From Ochrobactrum sp. Q0168 (GTDB lineage: Bacteria > Pseudomonadota > Alphaproteobacteria > Rhizobiales > Rhizobiaceae), in the NCBI RefSeq assembly GCF_016427605.1, contig NZ_JAELXQ010000015.1, positions 35,085 through 99,084 on the forward strand: a DNA stretch of 64,000 bases. Reading direction: 5' to 3'. Both the position numbers and the translations under genes were made by a program. Within the stretch, counting starts at the first letter, position 1. Every line of letters begins with the position of its first letter. Below the pieces are notes generated by a model. It did not search any database and was not told the DNA's origin. It saw only the letters and a program-made list of their open reading frames with translations. Below are positions 39,311 through 48,301 of the stretch, in pieces.

Positions 39311-41368
39311 ATGCGGGCGACTGGTGGGGTACACAAGCGTTCATTCCTGGCGAGCAGCGGGCTCGCCGTCATTCTTGTCGCGATGGCCTCGCAGTCATTC
39401 GCTCAGGAGGAAAAAGCAGCCGAAGGCGAAACCGACATCAAGCTGAAGACGATCACCATCCGGGGCGATGGCGCCAAGGGTGATGCGACCTACAATACGC
39501 CCGCCGCCGTCAGCACTGTTTCCAGCGAAGAGCTGCGCCGCAACGGCGATGTGAAACTAGACGATGTGCTGCGCGACAAGCCGGGCGTCTTCACCCGCAT
39601 GAACGGCTCCCAGCCGGGTGTTGCCGTCAATATTCGCGGCTTTGAAGGTTCCGGACGCGTCAACATGATGGTCGATGGCGTTCGTCAGAACTTCCGCTTC
39701 ACCGGCCATGAGGCGCAGGGCTTCACCTATGTCGATCCGAACCTCCTCGCCGACATCGATATTTCGCGCGGCGCAGTGACCGGCACGGGTGGCGGCGCGC
39801 TGGCGGGCAGCGTCAACTTCCGCACGCTCGGCGTGGATGACATCGTCCGTCAGGGCCAGCAATATGGTGTCCTCGGGCGTGCCTCATGGGGCAGCAACGG
39901 CGTCGGCTTCTCTGAAATGCTGGCCGCCGGTGCGCGCGTCAATTCGATGGGCGTTGCCGCTGCCATCAGCCGCCGCGATTCCAACAATTACAAGAATGGC
40001 GATGGCGTCGAGCAGCCGGATACCGGACAGGAACTGACCTCTGGTCTCGTCAAGACCGAATTTGGTTTCGGCGAAGATCACAAGCTGTCGCTTGGCGGTG
40101 TTTTCTACAACAACGACTTTGGCGCCAATTCCTACGACCAGAACGTCAAGAACAAGACATTCACGGCGAATTACAGCTATAATCCGTCGGATAACGACTT
40201 GGTCGACCTGCATGTCAACGCTTATTACAACCGCCTCGACATGACCTATTATAACAGCCTGTCCACCGGCCGTCCCGGCGCTTCAACAGGTCGTAGCATC
40301 ACGGACAAGGGCTATGGTTTCGACATTTCGAACACATCGCGCTTCAATCTCGGTGAAGTCGGCGTCAAGTGGAACTACGGCGTCGAATATTTCCGCGACA
40401 ATGTTTCCGGCGACAATACCGGCGTCAATCCGGCTGACGGTCGTAGCAGCAATGGCGCGGTGTTTACCGAAGCCACCTTCAGCTATGGCATCGTCGACCT
40501 GATTGGCGGCCTGCGTTACGATTTTTTCAATACGTCTGGCAGCGCCGATACCGGTCTGGCAAACTTTGGAAATGGCGGTCTTTACGACGTCGATATTTCC
40601 AAGCAGCGCCTCGATCCGAAAATCACGCTGGCGGTCAATGCCACCGACTGGTTACAGCCTTATGTAACCTATTCCCAGACCATGCGCGCACCGACGTTGC
40701 AGGAAACCATGCTCGGCGGCACCCACCCCGGTTCAACAAGCGTCAGCTTCCTGCCGAATCCTGCCCTTTCGCCTGAAACCCAGAAGGGCTGGGAAATCGG
40801 TGTGAACGTCAAGAAGGATGACCTCTTCCTCGCCGGAGACACATTCCGCCTGAAAGCCGATTATTACGACATGGATGTCGAGGATTACATCATATCGGCA
40901 TTCAATCCCGTCTACCGCAAATCCCAGTTCGTGAATGTCGAGGGCACCTCGCAGGTACGCGGATTTGAGCTGGAAGCGATGTATGACGCCGGTATGGCCT
41001 TCGGTGGCATCACCTATACTCACTCGAAATCAGACCTTCCGGCTCAAACGGCAGGCCTCGGCGCGGGTCAGTATATGCCGGATGACGTGTTCTCGGTTAG
41101 CGGCGGTGCGCGTTTCCTCGAACGCAAGCTGACGGTTGGCGGTCGCTATTCCTATGTTTCGGACGGCGATACCGTCGGATTCACCGGCGTCACTAAGTCG
41201 GACAGCTATGGCCTCGTGGACGTGTTCGCCAATTACAAGTTCACCGATAGCGTCGATCTGACTTTGAAGGTCAACAACCTGTTCGACAAGAGCTACACGC
41301 CATTCCTGAGCACGTCGGGCTCAGGTCAGGGACGTACGTTCCTTGTGGCGACACAGTTCCAGTTCTGA
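39311..41368 (+). CDS. bhuA: TonB-dependent haem receptor BhuA/HmuR type
   Basis: 685 residues from ATG 39311 (GAGGAA upstream). Signal peptide SFLASSGLAVILVAMASQSF-AQ. The plug has LKTITIRGDGAKGDATYNTP, then DDVLRDKPGVFTRMNGSQPG and VAVNIRGFEGSGRVNMMVDG. Barrel strands follow (e.g. NDLVDLHVNAYYNRLDMTYY), ending at a C-terminal F (ATQFQF). The motif region LDPKITLAVNATDWLQPYVT resembles the FRAP/NPNL-type haem receptor core with FLPNPALSPETQKGWEIG. It takes haem through the outer membrane, feeding HmuTUV. Own promoter region with an ICE-like box. Confidence 0.93.
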   Translation: MRATGGVHKRSFLASSGLAVILVAMASQSFAQEEKAAEGETDIKLKTITIRGDGAKGDATYNTPAAVSTVSSEELRRNGDVKLDDVLRDKPGVFTRMNGSQPGVAVNIRGFEGSGRVNMMVDGVRQNFRFTGHEAQGFTYVDPNLLADIDISRGAVTGTGGGALAGSVNFRTLGVDDIVRQGQQYGVLGRASWGSNGVGFSEMLAAGARVNSMGVAAAISRRDSNNYKNGDGVEQPDTGQELTSGLVKTEFGFGEDHKLSLGGVFYNNDFGANSYDQNVKNKTFTANYSYNPSDNDLVDLHVNAYYNRLDMTYYNSLSTGRPGASTGRSITDKGYGFDISNTSRFNLGEVGVKWNYGVEYFRDNVSGDNTGVNPADGRSSNGAVFTEATFSYGIVDLIGGLRYDFFNTSGSADTGLANFGNGGLYDVDISKQRLDPKITLAVNATDWLQPYVTYSQTMRAPTLQETMLGGTHPGSTSVSFLPNPALSPETQKGWEIGVNVKKDDLFLAGDTFRLKADYYDMDVEDYIISAFNPVYRKSQFVNVEGTSQVRGFELEAMYDAGMAFGGITYTHSKSDLPAQTAGLGAGQYMPDDVFSVSGGARFLERKLTVGGRYSYVSDGDTVGFTGVTKSDSYGLVDVFANYKFTDSVDLTLKVNNLFDKSYTPFLSTSGSGQGRTFLVATQFQF

Positions 41369-41378
41369 TCCGAGGCAA

Positions 41379-41411
41379 GTGCCCGGGCACGACCATCCCA
41401 AGGTGCCCGGG
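41379..41411. repeat. Inverted repeat after bhuA
   Basis: CCCGGGCAC (41382-41390) and GTGCCCGGG (41403-41411) form a 9-bp stem; the first arm is itself a palindrome (GTGCCCGGGCAC). No T-run, so at most a weak terminator. Confidence 0.5.
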
Positions 41412-41614
41412 ACATGATCTAACCGTCGCATCTTTGAAGGCTGGCCAACCTCTGACCGCGGCTGCGGCCTTCTGATCCCGAGATGTGACGCGGCGCGTGC
41501 GGCCCTACCACCGCACGCGCCGGAAATTCGAGTTCAGGTTTCTGGCCATGCCGACCAGAAAACCCGTTATAGTCGATCGAAAGCCAGTCCAAACCCAATG
41601 GAAAAGGATGAGCC

Positions 41615-41929
41615 ATGTTCATAGCCATGAATCGCTTCAAGGTACGCGTCGGTAGTGAAACCGATTTCGAAGCCGTCTGGAAAAATCGCGATTCCACACT
41701 TTCCGAGCTTCCGGGCTTCGAAACGTTCCACCTGCTGCGCGGCGCGACCAATGAAGAGGAAGGCTATACGCTGTATGCTTCCCATACGGTCTGGCGCAGC
41801 CGCGAAGATTTCGTCTTCTGGACCAAGTCGGAACAGTTCCGCGAAGCGCATCGCAATGCTGGAACCAACAAACCGCTTTATCTCGGACCGCCGCAGTTCG
41901 AAGGCTTCAGCGCCGTCGAAGGCGCATAA
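41615..41929 (+). CDS. hmuQ: Haem oxygenase HmuQ/BhuQ (IsdG-like ABM fold)
   Basis: 104 residues, AAAGGAT just upstream. FIAMNRFKVRVGSETDFEAV, then WKNRDSTLSELPGFETFHLL and ASHTVWRSREDFVFWTKSEQ with FREAHRNAG fits IsdG-type haem-degrading monooxygenases: Asn6, a Trp in the fold and the His of AHRNAG as axial ligand. It would open the haem ring to free iron. About 245 bases after bhuA and on the same strand; may have own promoter. Confidence 0.92.
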   Translation: MFIAMNRFKVRVGSETDFEAVWKNRDSTLSELPGFETFHLLRGATNEEEGYTLYASHTVWRSREDFVFWTKSEQFREAHRNAGTNKPLYLGPPQFEGFSAVEGA

Positions 41930-42062
41930 GCCACTGTCTCGAGCACCTTTTCCACAAGGTGCGGCGAAATGGCGCAACTTCTGTCGGCAATGCTTTTACA
42001 CCATTGCCGACGAAGCATTTAAACACCCAATTCATGTGTAAACATGGATAGTTAACTCATAT

Positions 42063-42077
42063 TTAGAATGATTCTAA
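42063..42077. promoter_or_regulatory. Perfect ICE (Irr) box upstream of bfd-bfr
   Basis: TTAGAAT-G-ATTCTAA is a perfect 7-1-7 palindrome, the known ICE motif bound by Irr in Rhizobiales. A possible promoter (TTGACA 42114-42119, 17 bases, CATAAC 42137-42142) follows. The remaining 457-base gap to bfd has no clear gene, only a 23-codon ORF (42189-42260) without a ribosome site. Confidence 0.8.
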
Positions 42078-42386
42078 GTAATTGTTTTTTAGAACATTTC
42101 AAAAACATAGAATTTGACAGATACCTGCTCCCCAGCCATAACCTGACCTAGTTTGGTGAGTTTAATAGATCACCTCAATAGACCTTTAATGTTCGGGCCT
42201 TTAACCCTTGCAATTGGAGGAACCATTGTCCGGTTCATCTTGGCCTTGCGCCACCAGTAAAATAACGCTGCGCGTTTCCAGCAGCCATCTTGAAGTAGAA
42301 GTACCGGGCAATCAGGTAAACTTCCTCCAGTTTTCGCATTCCGCGTCAGGTTTTTACTGCCAGAACGGCATGGGAGTATCCATCTC

Positions 42387-42698
42387 ATGCTAGTTTGCAG
42401 CTGTAACGTCATCACAGATAAAGATATTGAAGCAGTTGTGATCGAACTTCTCGATCAGGACTGCTGGCAGCTTATCGTTCCTGGCACCGTCTATAATGCC
42501 ATGTCCAAGCGCGGCCGCTGCTGCGGCTGCTTCCCAAACGTCGTAGAAACGATCATAAGGGTGACTGAAGAGTATCATCTTCGTCACAACCAAATGGACG
42601 AAAACGTTATCCAGTTTATGGATCGTGTACGTTCTCTACGCGACAAATTCGGGAGTTCATGGAATGAAAGGCGAACCAAAGGTCATCGAGCGGCTTAA
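42387..42698 (+). CDS. bfd: Bacterioferritin-associated ferredoxin Bfd
   Basis: 103 residues. [20 protein letters not shown] has the first two [2Fe-2S] ligands (Cys4, Cys6); [13 protein letters not shown] the others (Cys45, Cys48). The tail is longer than in E. coli Bfd (64 residues) and helical. Bfd passes electrons to Bfr to release stored iron; the bfr gene overlaps its end by 35 bases. GGGAG lies about nine bases before the ATG. Confidence 0.92.
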   Translation: MLVCSCNVITDKDIEAVVIELLDQDCWQLIVPGTVYNAMSKRGRCCGCFPNVVETIIRVTEEYHLRHNQMDENVIQFMDRVRSLRDKFGSSWNERRTKGHRAA

Positions 42699-43149
42699 CG
42701 AGGCTCTGTTTCTGGAACTCGGCGCTGTCAACCAGTATTGGCTGCACTACCGCCTGCTGAACGACTGGGGTTTCACGCGTCTTGCCAAGAAAGAGCGCGA
42801 AGAATCCATCGAAGAGATGCATCACGCTGACAAGATCATCGACCGCATCATCTTCCTCGAAGGTCACCCAAACCTGCAGACTCTCGCACCGCTACGCATC
42901 GGCCAGAACGTCAAGGAAGTTCTGGAAGCCGATCTTGCCGGTGAATATGATGCCCGCGCTTCCTACAAGAAGTCGCGCGAAATCTGCGATCAGCTCGGCG
43001 ACTACGTTTCCAAGCAGCTTTTTGACGAGCTTCTGGCAGACGAAGAAGGCCATATCGACTTCCTCGAAACCCAGCTCGACCTGCTGGCGAAAATCGGTGA
43101 AGAGCGTTACGGCCAGCTGAACGCCGCGCCTGCGGACGCAGCCGAATAA
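42664..43149 (+). CDS. bfr: Bacterioferritin Bfr
   Basis: 161 residues, ATG 42664, overlapping bfd. [20 protein letters not shown], then [20 protein letters not shown]. Visible ligands: Glu18, Glu51, His54 of the ferroxidase centre and Met52 for haem between subunits; later [11 protein letters not shown] (Glu94 region) and [10 protein letters not shown] (Glu127, His130). Forms the 24-mer iron store. With the upstream ICE box, it fits Irr repression when iron is scarce. Confidence 0.97.
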   Translation: MKGEPKVIERLNEALFLELGAVNQYWLHYRLLNDWGFTRLAKKEREESIEEMHHADKIIDRIIFLEGHPNLQTLAPLRIGQNVKEVLEADLAGEYDARASYKKSREICDQLGDYVSKQLFDELLADEEGHIDFLETQLDLLAKIGEERYGQLNAAPADAAE

Positions 43150-43171
43150 GCCTGTTTTTCTGAACGCTCCG

Positions 43172-43202
43172 AAGCCGGGACCTCCAGTCCCGGCTTGCTT
43201 AT
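43172..43202 (+). terminator. Terminator after bfr
   Basis: AAGCCGGGAC-ctcca-GTCCCGGCTT perfect 10-bp stem followed by GCTTATT. Confidence 0.8.
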
Positions 43203-43300
43203 TGCGCCATGCGGCGACCGCTCGTGGCATCCAAGCTTTACCTTGCCCCCTTTGTCGTGGTATTGCGCGCGCAATTTCCGAAATTTGCAAGGTTCCCCCA

Positions 43301-44614
43301 ATGAGCGCACCGCGCGTCAGTTTCGTTTCACTTGGCTGCCCGAAGGCGCTGGTCGATTCCGAACGCATCATCACCAGCCTCCGCTCGGAAGGCTATGAAA
43401 TCTCCCGCAAGCATGACGGCGCCGATCTGGTGATCGTCAATACGTGCGGCTTTCTCGATTCCGCACGCGACGAGTCGCTTGACGCCATCGGCCTCGCACT
43501 CAACGAAAACGGCAAGGTGATCGTTACCGGTTGCCTCGGCGCGGAACCGGACGTCATTCGCGAACGTCACCCGAACGTGCTCGCCATCACCGGCCCGCAG
43601 GCCTATGAAAGCGTGATGAGCGCCGTGCACGAAGCCGCCCCGCCAGCACATGATCCCTTCGTTGATCTGGTGCCGCCGCAGGGTGTGAAGCTCACGCCGC
43701 GCCACTACGCCTATCTGAAAATTTCCGAAGGCTGCTCCAACCGCTGCTCTTTCTGCATCATTCCGGCGCTGCGCGGAGATCTCGTCTCGCGCCCGATCGA
43801 TCAGGTGCTGCGCGAGGCCGAAAAGCTGGTGACAGCCGGCGTCAAGGAAATCCTCGTCATTTCGCAGGATACGAGCGCCTACGGCCTCGACATCAAATAT
43901 CAGGAAGCCATGTGGAAAGACCGCACGGTCCGCACCAAGTTTCTCGATCTTTCGCGCGAACTGGGCGACATGGGCGTCTGGGTGCGCATGCACTATGTGT
44001 ACCCCTACCCGCATGTCGATGAAGTCATTCCGCTGATGGCGGACGGCAAAATCCTGCCTTACCTCGACATTCCATTCCAGCATGCTTCGCCTGCCGTTCT
44101 GAAAAACATGCGCCGTCCGGCTCATCAGGAAAAGACGTCGCGCCGCATTCAGGCATGGCGCGAAACATGCCCTGATCTGGCCGTCCGCTCGACTTTCATC
44201 GTCGGTTATCCCGGTGAAACGGAAGAAGATTTCCAGCTGCTGCTGGATTGGCTCGACGAAGCCAAAATCGAACGCGCGGGCTGCTTCAAATATGAGCCGG
44301 TCAAGGGCGCAAAAGCCAATGATCTCGGCCTTGAGCAGGTGCCGGAAGAAATCAAGGAAGCCCGCTGGCATCGTTTCATGGCCAAGCAGCAGCAGATTTC
44401 CACCAATCTTCTCAAGAAGAAAGTAGGCAAGCGCCTGCCCGTCATTATCGATGAGGCGAACGGCACGGTCGCCAAGGGCCGCACCCGTTATGATGCGCCG
44501 GAAATCGACGGCAGCGTGCATATCCAGTCGCGTCGTCCGCTGCGTGTTGGCGATATCGTGACCGTAAAGGTCGAAGCCAGCGACGCATACGATCTGCACG
44601 GTATCGCGGTCTGA
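43301..44614 (+). CDS. rimO: Ribosomal protein S12 methylthiotransferase RimO
   Basis: 437 residues from ATG 43301. N-terminal MTTase domain with [32 protein letters not shown] and [10 protein letters not shown] (three cysteines for one cluster), radical SAM CxxxCxxC as [21 protein letters not shown]-terminal TRAM domain ([19 protein letters not shown]). Adds a methylthio group to the aspartate of ribosomal protein S12. The stop overlaps the next gene start. Confidence 0.97.
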   Translation: MSAPRVSFVSLGCPKALVDSERIITSLRSEGYEISRKHDGADLVIVNTCGFLDSARDESLDAIGLALNENGKVIVTGCLGAEPDVIRERHPNVLAITGPQAYESVMSAVHEAAPPAHDPFVDLVPPQGVKLTPRHYAYLKISEGCSNRCSFCIIPALRGDLVSRPIDQVLREAEKLVTAGVKEILVISQDTSAYGLDIKYQEAMWKDRTVRTKFLDLSRELGDMGVWVRMHYVYPYPHVDEVIPLMADGKILPYLDIPFQHASPAVLKNMRRPAHQEKTSRRIQAWRETCPDLAVRSTFIVGYPGETEEDFQLLLDWLDEAKIERAGCFKYEPVKGAKANDLGLEQVPEEIKEARWHRFMAKQQQISTNLLKKKVGKRLPVIIDEANGTVAKGRTRYDAPEIDGSVHIQSRRPLRVGDIVTVKVEASDAYDLHGIAV

Positions 44615-45081
44615 TGGCGGCGTCGGCTGCCATAGCCATCAGAAAAGCAACATCGGCAGATGTGGCGGCTATCGTCGCCATGCTTGCCGATGATGCGCTC
44701 GGCGCAAAGCGCGAAGACGCCAGCCTGCCGTTGCGCGACGAATACCGGAACGCCTTTGCTGCCATCAATACCGACCCGAACCAGTTTCTGGCCGTAGTCG
44801 AGCATGACGGGCGGATTATCGGCTGCTTGCAATTGAGCTTCATTCCGGGGCTGTCCCGCATGGGCCAATGGCGTGGACAGATTGAAAGCGTGCGCATTGC
44901 GAGCGATATTCGCCGCGGCGGCATTGGCCGTCAGATGATCGAATGGGCCATTGAAAAATGCCGCGAACGGGGTTGCGGACTGGTGCAACTCACCACGGAC
45001 AAATCCCGTTCCGATGCGCTGCGTTTTTATCAGTCGCTCGGATTCACCCACAGCCACGAAGGCCTTAAACTATCGCTTTAA
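44614..45081 (+). CDS. GNAT-family N-acetyltransferase
   Basis: 155 residues, coupled to rimO by a one-base overlap (TGATGG). GNAT motifs: AIAIRKATSADVAAIVAMLA start, IESVRIASDIRRGGIGRQMI (acetyl-CoA loop R-x-x-G-x-G), then GLVQLTTDKSRSDALRFYQS and LGF. Substrate unknown; the tie to rimO could mean a ribosome-related target, but that is not shown. Confidence 0.9.
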   Translation: MAASAAIAIRKATSADVAAIVAMLADDALGAKREDASLPLRDEYRNAFAAINTDPNQFLAVVEHDGRIIGCLQLSFIPGLSRMGQWRGQIESVRIASDIRRGGIGRQMIEWAIEKCRERGCGLVQLTTDKSRSDALRFYQSLGFTHSHEGLKLSL

Positions 45082-45110
45082 GAAACCTCGGTAGAAGCAA
45101 ATAGAAAAAG

Positions 45111-45141
45111 AAAAAGGGCGCCCTAGGCGCCCTTTTTTTTG
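45111..45141. terminator. Bidirectional terminator
   Basis: GGGCGCC-cta-GGCGCCC stem (45116-45132) with A-run before and eight T after; between convergent GNAT and BMP genes. Confidence 0.9.
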
Positions 45142-45155
45142 CGCGTAAACAAGGC

Positions 45156-46223
45156 TTATAGCGGCAGCTTGTCGTCCACGCCTGCGACGTAAAAGTTCAT
45201 GCCGAGCAAGGTCTTGTCGTCGGCCTGTTCGCCAGCCTTGAGCCATTCCGAACCGTCCTGCTTCTTGACCGGACCGGTGAACGGCTTCAATTCGCCGGAC
45301 TTGATCTTGGCCACCGTCTCCTCGGCCATTTTCTTCACGTCGTCCGGCATGTTGGTGAATGGAGCCATCTTGACGAGGCCTTCATTCATGCCCCACCAGA
45401 TGTCCTGGCTCTTCCAGGTGCCGTCGAGAACCGCCTTGGCGCGGTCGATATAATACGGGCCCCATTCGTCAATGGTGGCGCTCAGCTGCGTCTTCGGCGC
45501 AAATTTGATCATGTCCGAAGCCTGACCGAAAGCCTTGATACCGCGTTCGGCTGCAACCTGAATGGCGGCAGTGGAATCGGTGTGCTGGGTCAGAATATCG
45601 ACGCCCTGATCGATCAGCGCCTTGGCGGCATCGGCTTCCTTGCCCGGATCGAACCAGGAATTCGCCCAGATGACCTTGACCTTGAAGTCCGGATTGATCG
45701 ACTGCGCACCCAGCATGAAGGCGTTGATGCCCTGCACCACTTCCGGCACCGGCACGGAGGCGATATAGCCTGCTACACCCTTGGTGGAGAGCTTTGCAGC
45801 GATCTGTCCCTGAACATACCGGCCTTCATAGAAGCGCGCATTATAGACCGAGACGTTATCTGCGGTCTTGTAGCCGGTGGCGTGCTCAAACTTCACCTTC
45901 GGGAACTTCTTGGCGACCTTGATCGTCGGATCCATGTAACCGAAGGAAGTTGTGAAGATCAGCTTGTTACCGGCGCGCGCCAGACGCTCGATGGAGCGCT
46001 CGGCGTCAGCGCCTTCCGGCACGTTTTCGAGATAGGTCGTTTCGACCTTGTCGCCCAGTGCCTCAACCAGTTCCTTGCGCGCCTGATCGTGCTGATAGGT
46101 CCAGCCGAAATCGCCCGGAGGTCCAATATAGATAAAGCCGATTTTGAGTTTTTCTTCTGCATGCGCCGCGCCGCCGAGCATAAAGCTCGCAGCTGTGGCG
46201 AAGGCCAAAAGCGTCTTTTTCAT
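45156..46223 (-). CDS. BMP-family (nucleoside-type) ABC transporter substrate-binding protein
   Basis: 355 residues from ATG 46223. Signal peptide KKTLLAFATAASFMLGGAAH-AEEK; no lipobox Cys. BMP/Med family pattern: KIGFIYIGPPGDFGWTYQHD, RLARAGNKLIFTTSFGYMDP, VAGYIASVPVPEVVQGINAF, HTDSTAAIQVAAERGIKAFG. Such proteins bind purine nucleosides for the permeases encoded upstream. It is last of four genes in one direction (ATPase, two permeases, this). Separate spacing of about 70 bases allows extra expression. Confidence 0.93.
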   Translation of the reverse strand: MKKTLLAFATAASFMLGGAAHAEEKLKIGFIYIGPPGDFGWTYQHDQARKELVEALGDKVETTYLENVPEGADAERSIERLARAGNKLIFTTSFGYMDPTIKVAKKFPKVKFEHATGYKTADNVSVYNARFYEGRYVQGQIAAKLSTKGVAGYIASVPVPEVVQGINAFMLGAQSINPDFKVKVIWANSWFDPGKEADAAKALIDQGVDILTQHTDSTAAIQVAAERGIKAFGQASDMIKFAPKTQLSATIDEWGPYYIDRAKAVLDGTWKSQDIWWGMNEGLVKMAPFTNMPDDVKKMAEETVAKIKSGELKPFTGPVKKQDGSEWLKAGEQADDKTLLGMNFYVAGVDDKLPL

Positions 46224-46293
46224 GTTCCCTGCACTCCTTGTTGACACCCAATATTCAAAACAAAAGCTGTTGGGAGCAGCTTTTGTTCAACCC

Positions 46294-47214
46294 CTACCTG
46301 TCCGGTACGAACGGCTTGCCGAGCGATGCGGGCGTGTTCATCATCGTCAGGCGTTTGTTGCGCGAGATGATCACCAGCACCACGATAGTCGCGAGATAAG
46401 GCAAGGCCGACAGCAACTGTGATGGCATGCCAAACCCAAGCGCCTGCGCATGCAACTGCCCGATCGTGACAGCGCCGAAAAGATAAGCACCGATCAGTAC
46501 CCGCCATGGTTGCCACGAGGCGAAAACCACCAGCGCCAATGCGATCCAGCCGCGACCGGCCGTCATGTTTTCCACCCATTGCGGCACATAGACGAGCGAG
46601 AGCTGCGCGCCTGCGAGGCCAGCGCAGGCCCCGCCGAACAGCACCGCCAGATAGCGTGTGCGCACCACATGCACGCCAAGCGCATGCGCGGAGCCGTGGC
46701 TGTCGCCGATGGCGCGTAAGGTGAGCCCTGCGCGTGTGCGGAACAGGAACCACGTCACGCCAGCAACCAGCAGCAGTGAGAAATAGAAGATCGGGTCCTG
46801 CCCGAACAGGAACCGCCCCACCAAAGGAATGTCCGTGAGATAGGGAATGTAGATAGCATCGAGGCGCACGCCCGGAATGCCCACAAAGCTCTCGCCCAGC
46901 ATGGCCGAAGCACCAATGCCCAGAATGGTCAGGGCGAGGCCGGTCGCCACCTGATTGGTGACGAGTGTGAGCGTCAGGAAGCCGAAAATCGCTGAAAACA
47001 AGGTGCCAACGGCCATGCCCGCCAAAAGGCCGAGCCATGCCGAGCCCGTGAGCTGCGCTGCGGCAAAGCCGGATACAGCGCCCATCAGCATCATGCCTTC
47101 AACGCCGAGATTGAGTACGCCCGAACGTTCCACCACCAGTTCGCCGATGGCTGCGATCAGCAGCGGCGTGGCGGCGGTGGCGATTGTGAGAAGAATGGCC
47201 TGGGTCAGTTCCAT
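46294..47214 (-). CDS. BMP-type ABC transporter permease 2
   Basis: 306 residues from ATG 47214. Nine or so membrane segments; family block ELVVERSGVLNLGVEGMMLM followed by GAVSGFAAA, and TRAGLTLRAIGDSHGSAHAL with GVHVVRTRYLAV, the cytoplasmic coupling loop. Type BPD_transp_2 (branched amino acid/sugar/nucleoside class). It is four bases after the stop of permease 1. Confidence 0.93.
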   Translation of the reverse strand: MELTQAILLTIATAATPLLIAAIGELVVERSGVLNLGVEGMMLMGAVSGFAAAQLTGSAWLGLLAGMAVGTLFSAIFGFLTLTLVTNQVATGLALTILGIGASAMLGESFVGIPGVRLDAIYIPYLTDIPLVGRFLFGQDPIFYFSLLLVAGVTWFLFRTRAGLTLRAIGDSHGSAHALGVHVVRTRYLAVLFGGACAGLAGAQLSLVYVPQWVENMTAGRGWIALALVVFASWQPWRVLIGAYLFGAVTIGQLHAQALGFGMPSQLLSALPYLATIVVLVIISRNKRLTMMNTPASLGKPFVPDR

Positions 47215-47218
47215 CGGA

Positions 47219-48301
47219 TCAGGCCTTTCCCGCTTTGCGCGTACTGACAAAACGAATGCGGTAGAGAATGAGCGTATCACAGGCGAGCACGAAGAACAGG
47301 ATCATGCCCTGAAACACGCGTGCCGATTTTTCTGAAATGCCGATGGCGACCTGTGCTGCCTCGCCGCCGAGATAGGACAGCGCCAGCACAAGCCCGGCAG
47401 CGATTGCGCCAAGCGGATTGAGACGCCCCAGAAACGCGACGATGATTGCAGTAAAACCATAGCCCGGCGAAATCACCGGGCGAAGCTGCCCGATAGCGCC
47501 GGATGTTTCCGCAATACCGGCAAGCCCGGCCAAAGCACCCGAAACGGCAAAGACAAAGAAAACCAGCTTGCCAGAGCTGAAACCGGCAAAACGCCCGGCT
47601 CGCGGGCTCTGGCCAATAACCTTGACCTCGAAGCCCTTTAGCGTGTGCTTGAGCATGAACCAGACCAGCACGGCGGCGATTAGCGCCAGAATGAAGCCCC
47701 AATGAGCGCGCCCCGATTCACTCCAGATTTCCGGCAGAATGGCGCTTTCGTTGAACTGGCGCGTTTCGGGGAAGTTGTAGCCTTCCGGGTTACGCCACGG
47801 TCCGCGCACCAGCCAGTCGAGAAAGAGCTGCGCCACATAGACCAGCATCAGGCTGGTGAGAATCTCGTTCGTGTTGAAGCGAACCTTGAGGAAGGCCGGA
47901 ACAGTCGCATAGGCCGCGCCGCCCGCCATGCCCATCAACAACATCAGCGGCAGAACAATCCATGACTGGAAGTCGGGAAACAGCACCGGCAGGATGGAAC
48001 CCGCGACCGCGCCCATGATAAATTGCCCTTCGGCACCGATATTCCAATTGTTCGACAGGAAACAGACACACAAGCCGACCGCGATCAGGATCAGCGGCGC
48101 GGCCTTGACCAGCAATTCATGCCACGACCAGATATCGAACAAAGGCTCGACGAAGAACACATAAAGCGCATTGAACGGGTCTTTGCCCATCAGCGCGAAG
48201 GCGAGCCCCCCGAAGATGAAGGTCAGCGCCAAAGCCAGCAGGGGCGACAAGGCGCTGAAAAGCTTCGACGGCTGCGGCCGTTTGACGAGTTCGATCCGCA
48301 T
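47219..48301 (-). CDS. BMP-type ABC transporter permease 1
   Basis: 360 residues; start ATG overlaps the stop of the ATPase gene. Contains LLVKAAPLILIAVGLCVCFL then SNNWNIGAEGQFIMGAVAGS, the typical block of this permease type (nucleoside/YufP-like), FNTNEILTSLMLVYVAQLFL and IGQSPRAGRFAGFSSGKLVF, the ATPase contact loop. Forms the membrane pore with permease 2. Confidence 0.93.
   Translation of the reverse strand: MRIELVKRPQPSKLFSALSPLLALALTFIFGGLAFALMGKDPFNALYVFFVEPLFDIWSWHELLVKAAPLILIAVGLCVCFLSNNWNIGAEGQFIMGAVAGSILPVLFPDFQSWIVLPLMLLMGMAGGAAYATVPAFLKVRFNTNEILTSLMLVYVAQLFLDWLVRGPWRNPEGYNFPETRQFNESAILPEIWSESGRAHWGFILALIAAVLVWFMLKHTLKGFEVKVIGQSPRAGRFAGFSSGKLVFFVFAVSGALAGLAGIAETSGAIGQLRPVISPGYGFTAIIVAFLGRLNPLGAIAAGLVLALSYLGGEAAQVAIGISEKSARVFQGMILFFVLACDTLILYRIRFVSTRKAGKA

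Noticed and set aside
42189..42260. 23-codon hydrophobic ORF in the bfd leader (MFGPLTLAIGGTIVRFILAL...)
   Set aside because: Looks like a mini membrane peptide but has no ribosome site; too short to support.
42387..43149. Bfd-Bfr overlap as a frameshift or fusion
   Set aside because: Both proteins have complete cofactor ligands and a plausible start each; a 35-base overlap is acceptable coupling.
43328..44599. 423-codon frame antisense to rimO
   Set aside because: rimO is unambiguous; antisense frame is a codon-bias artefact.
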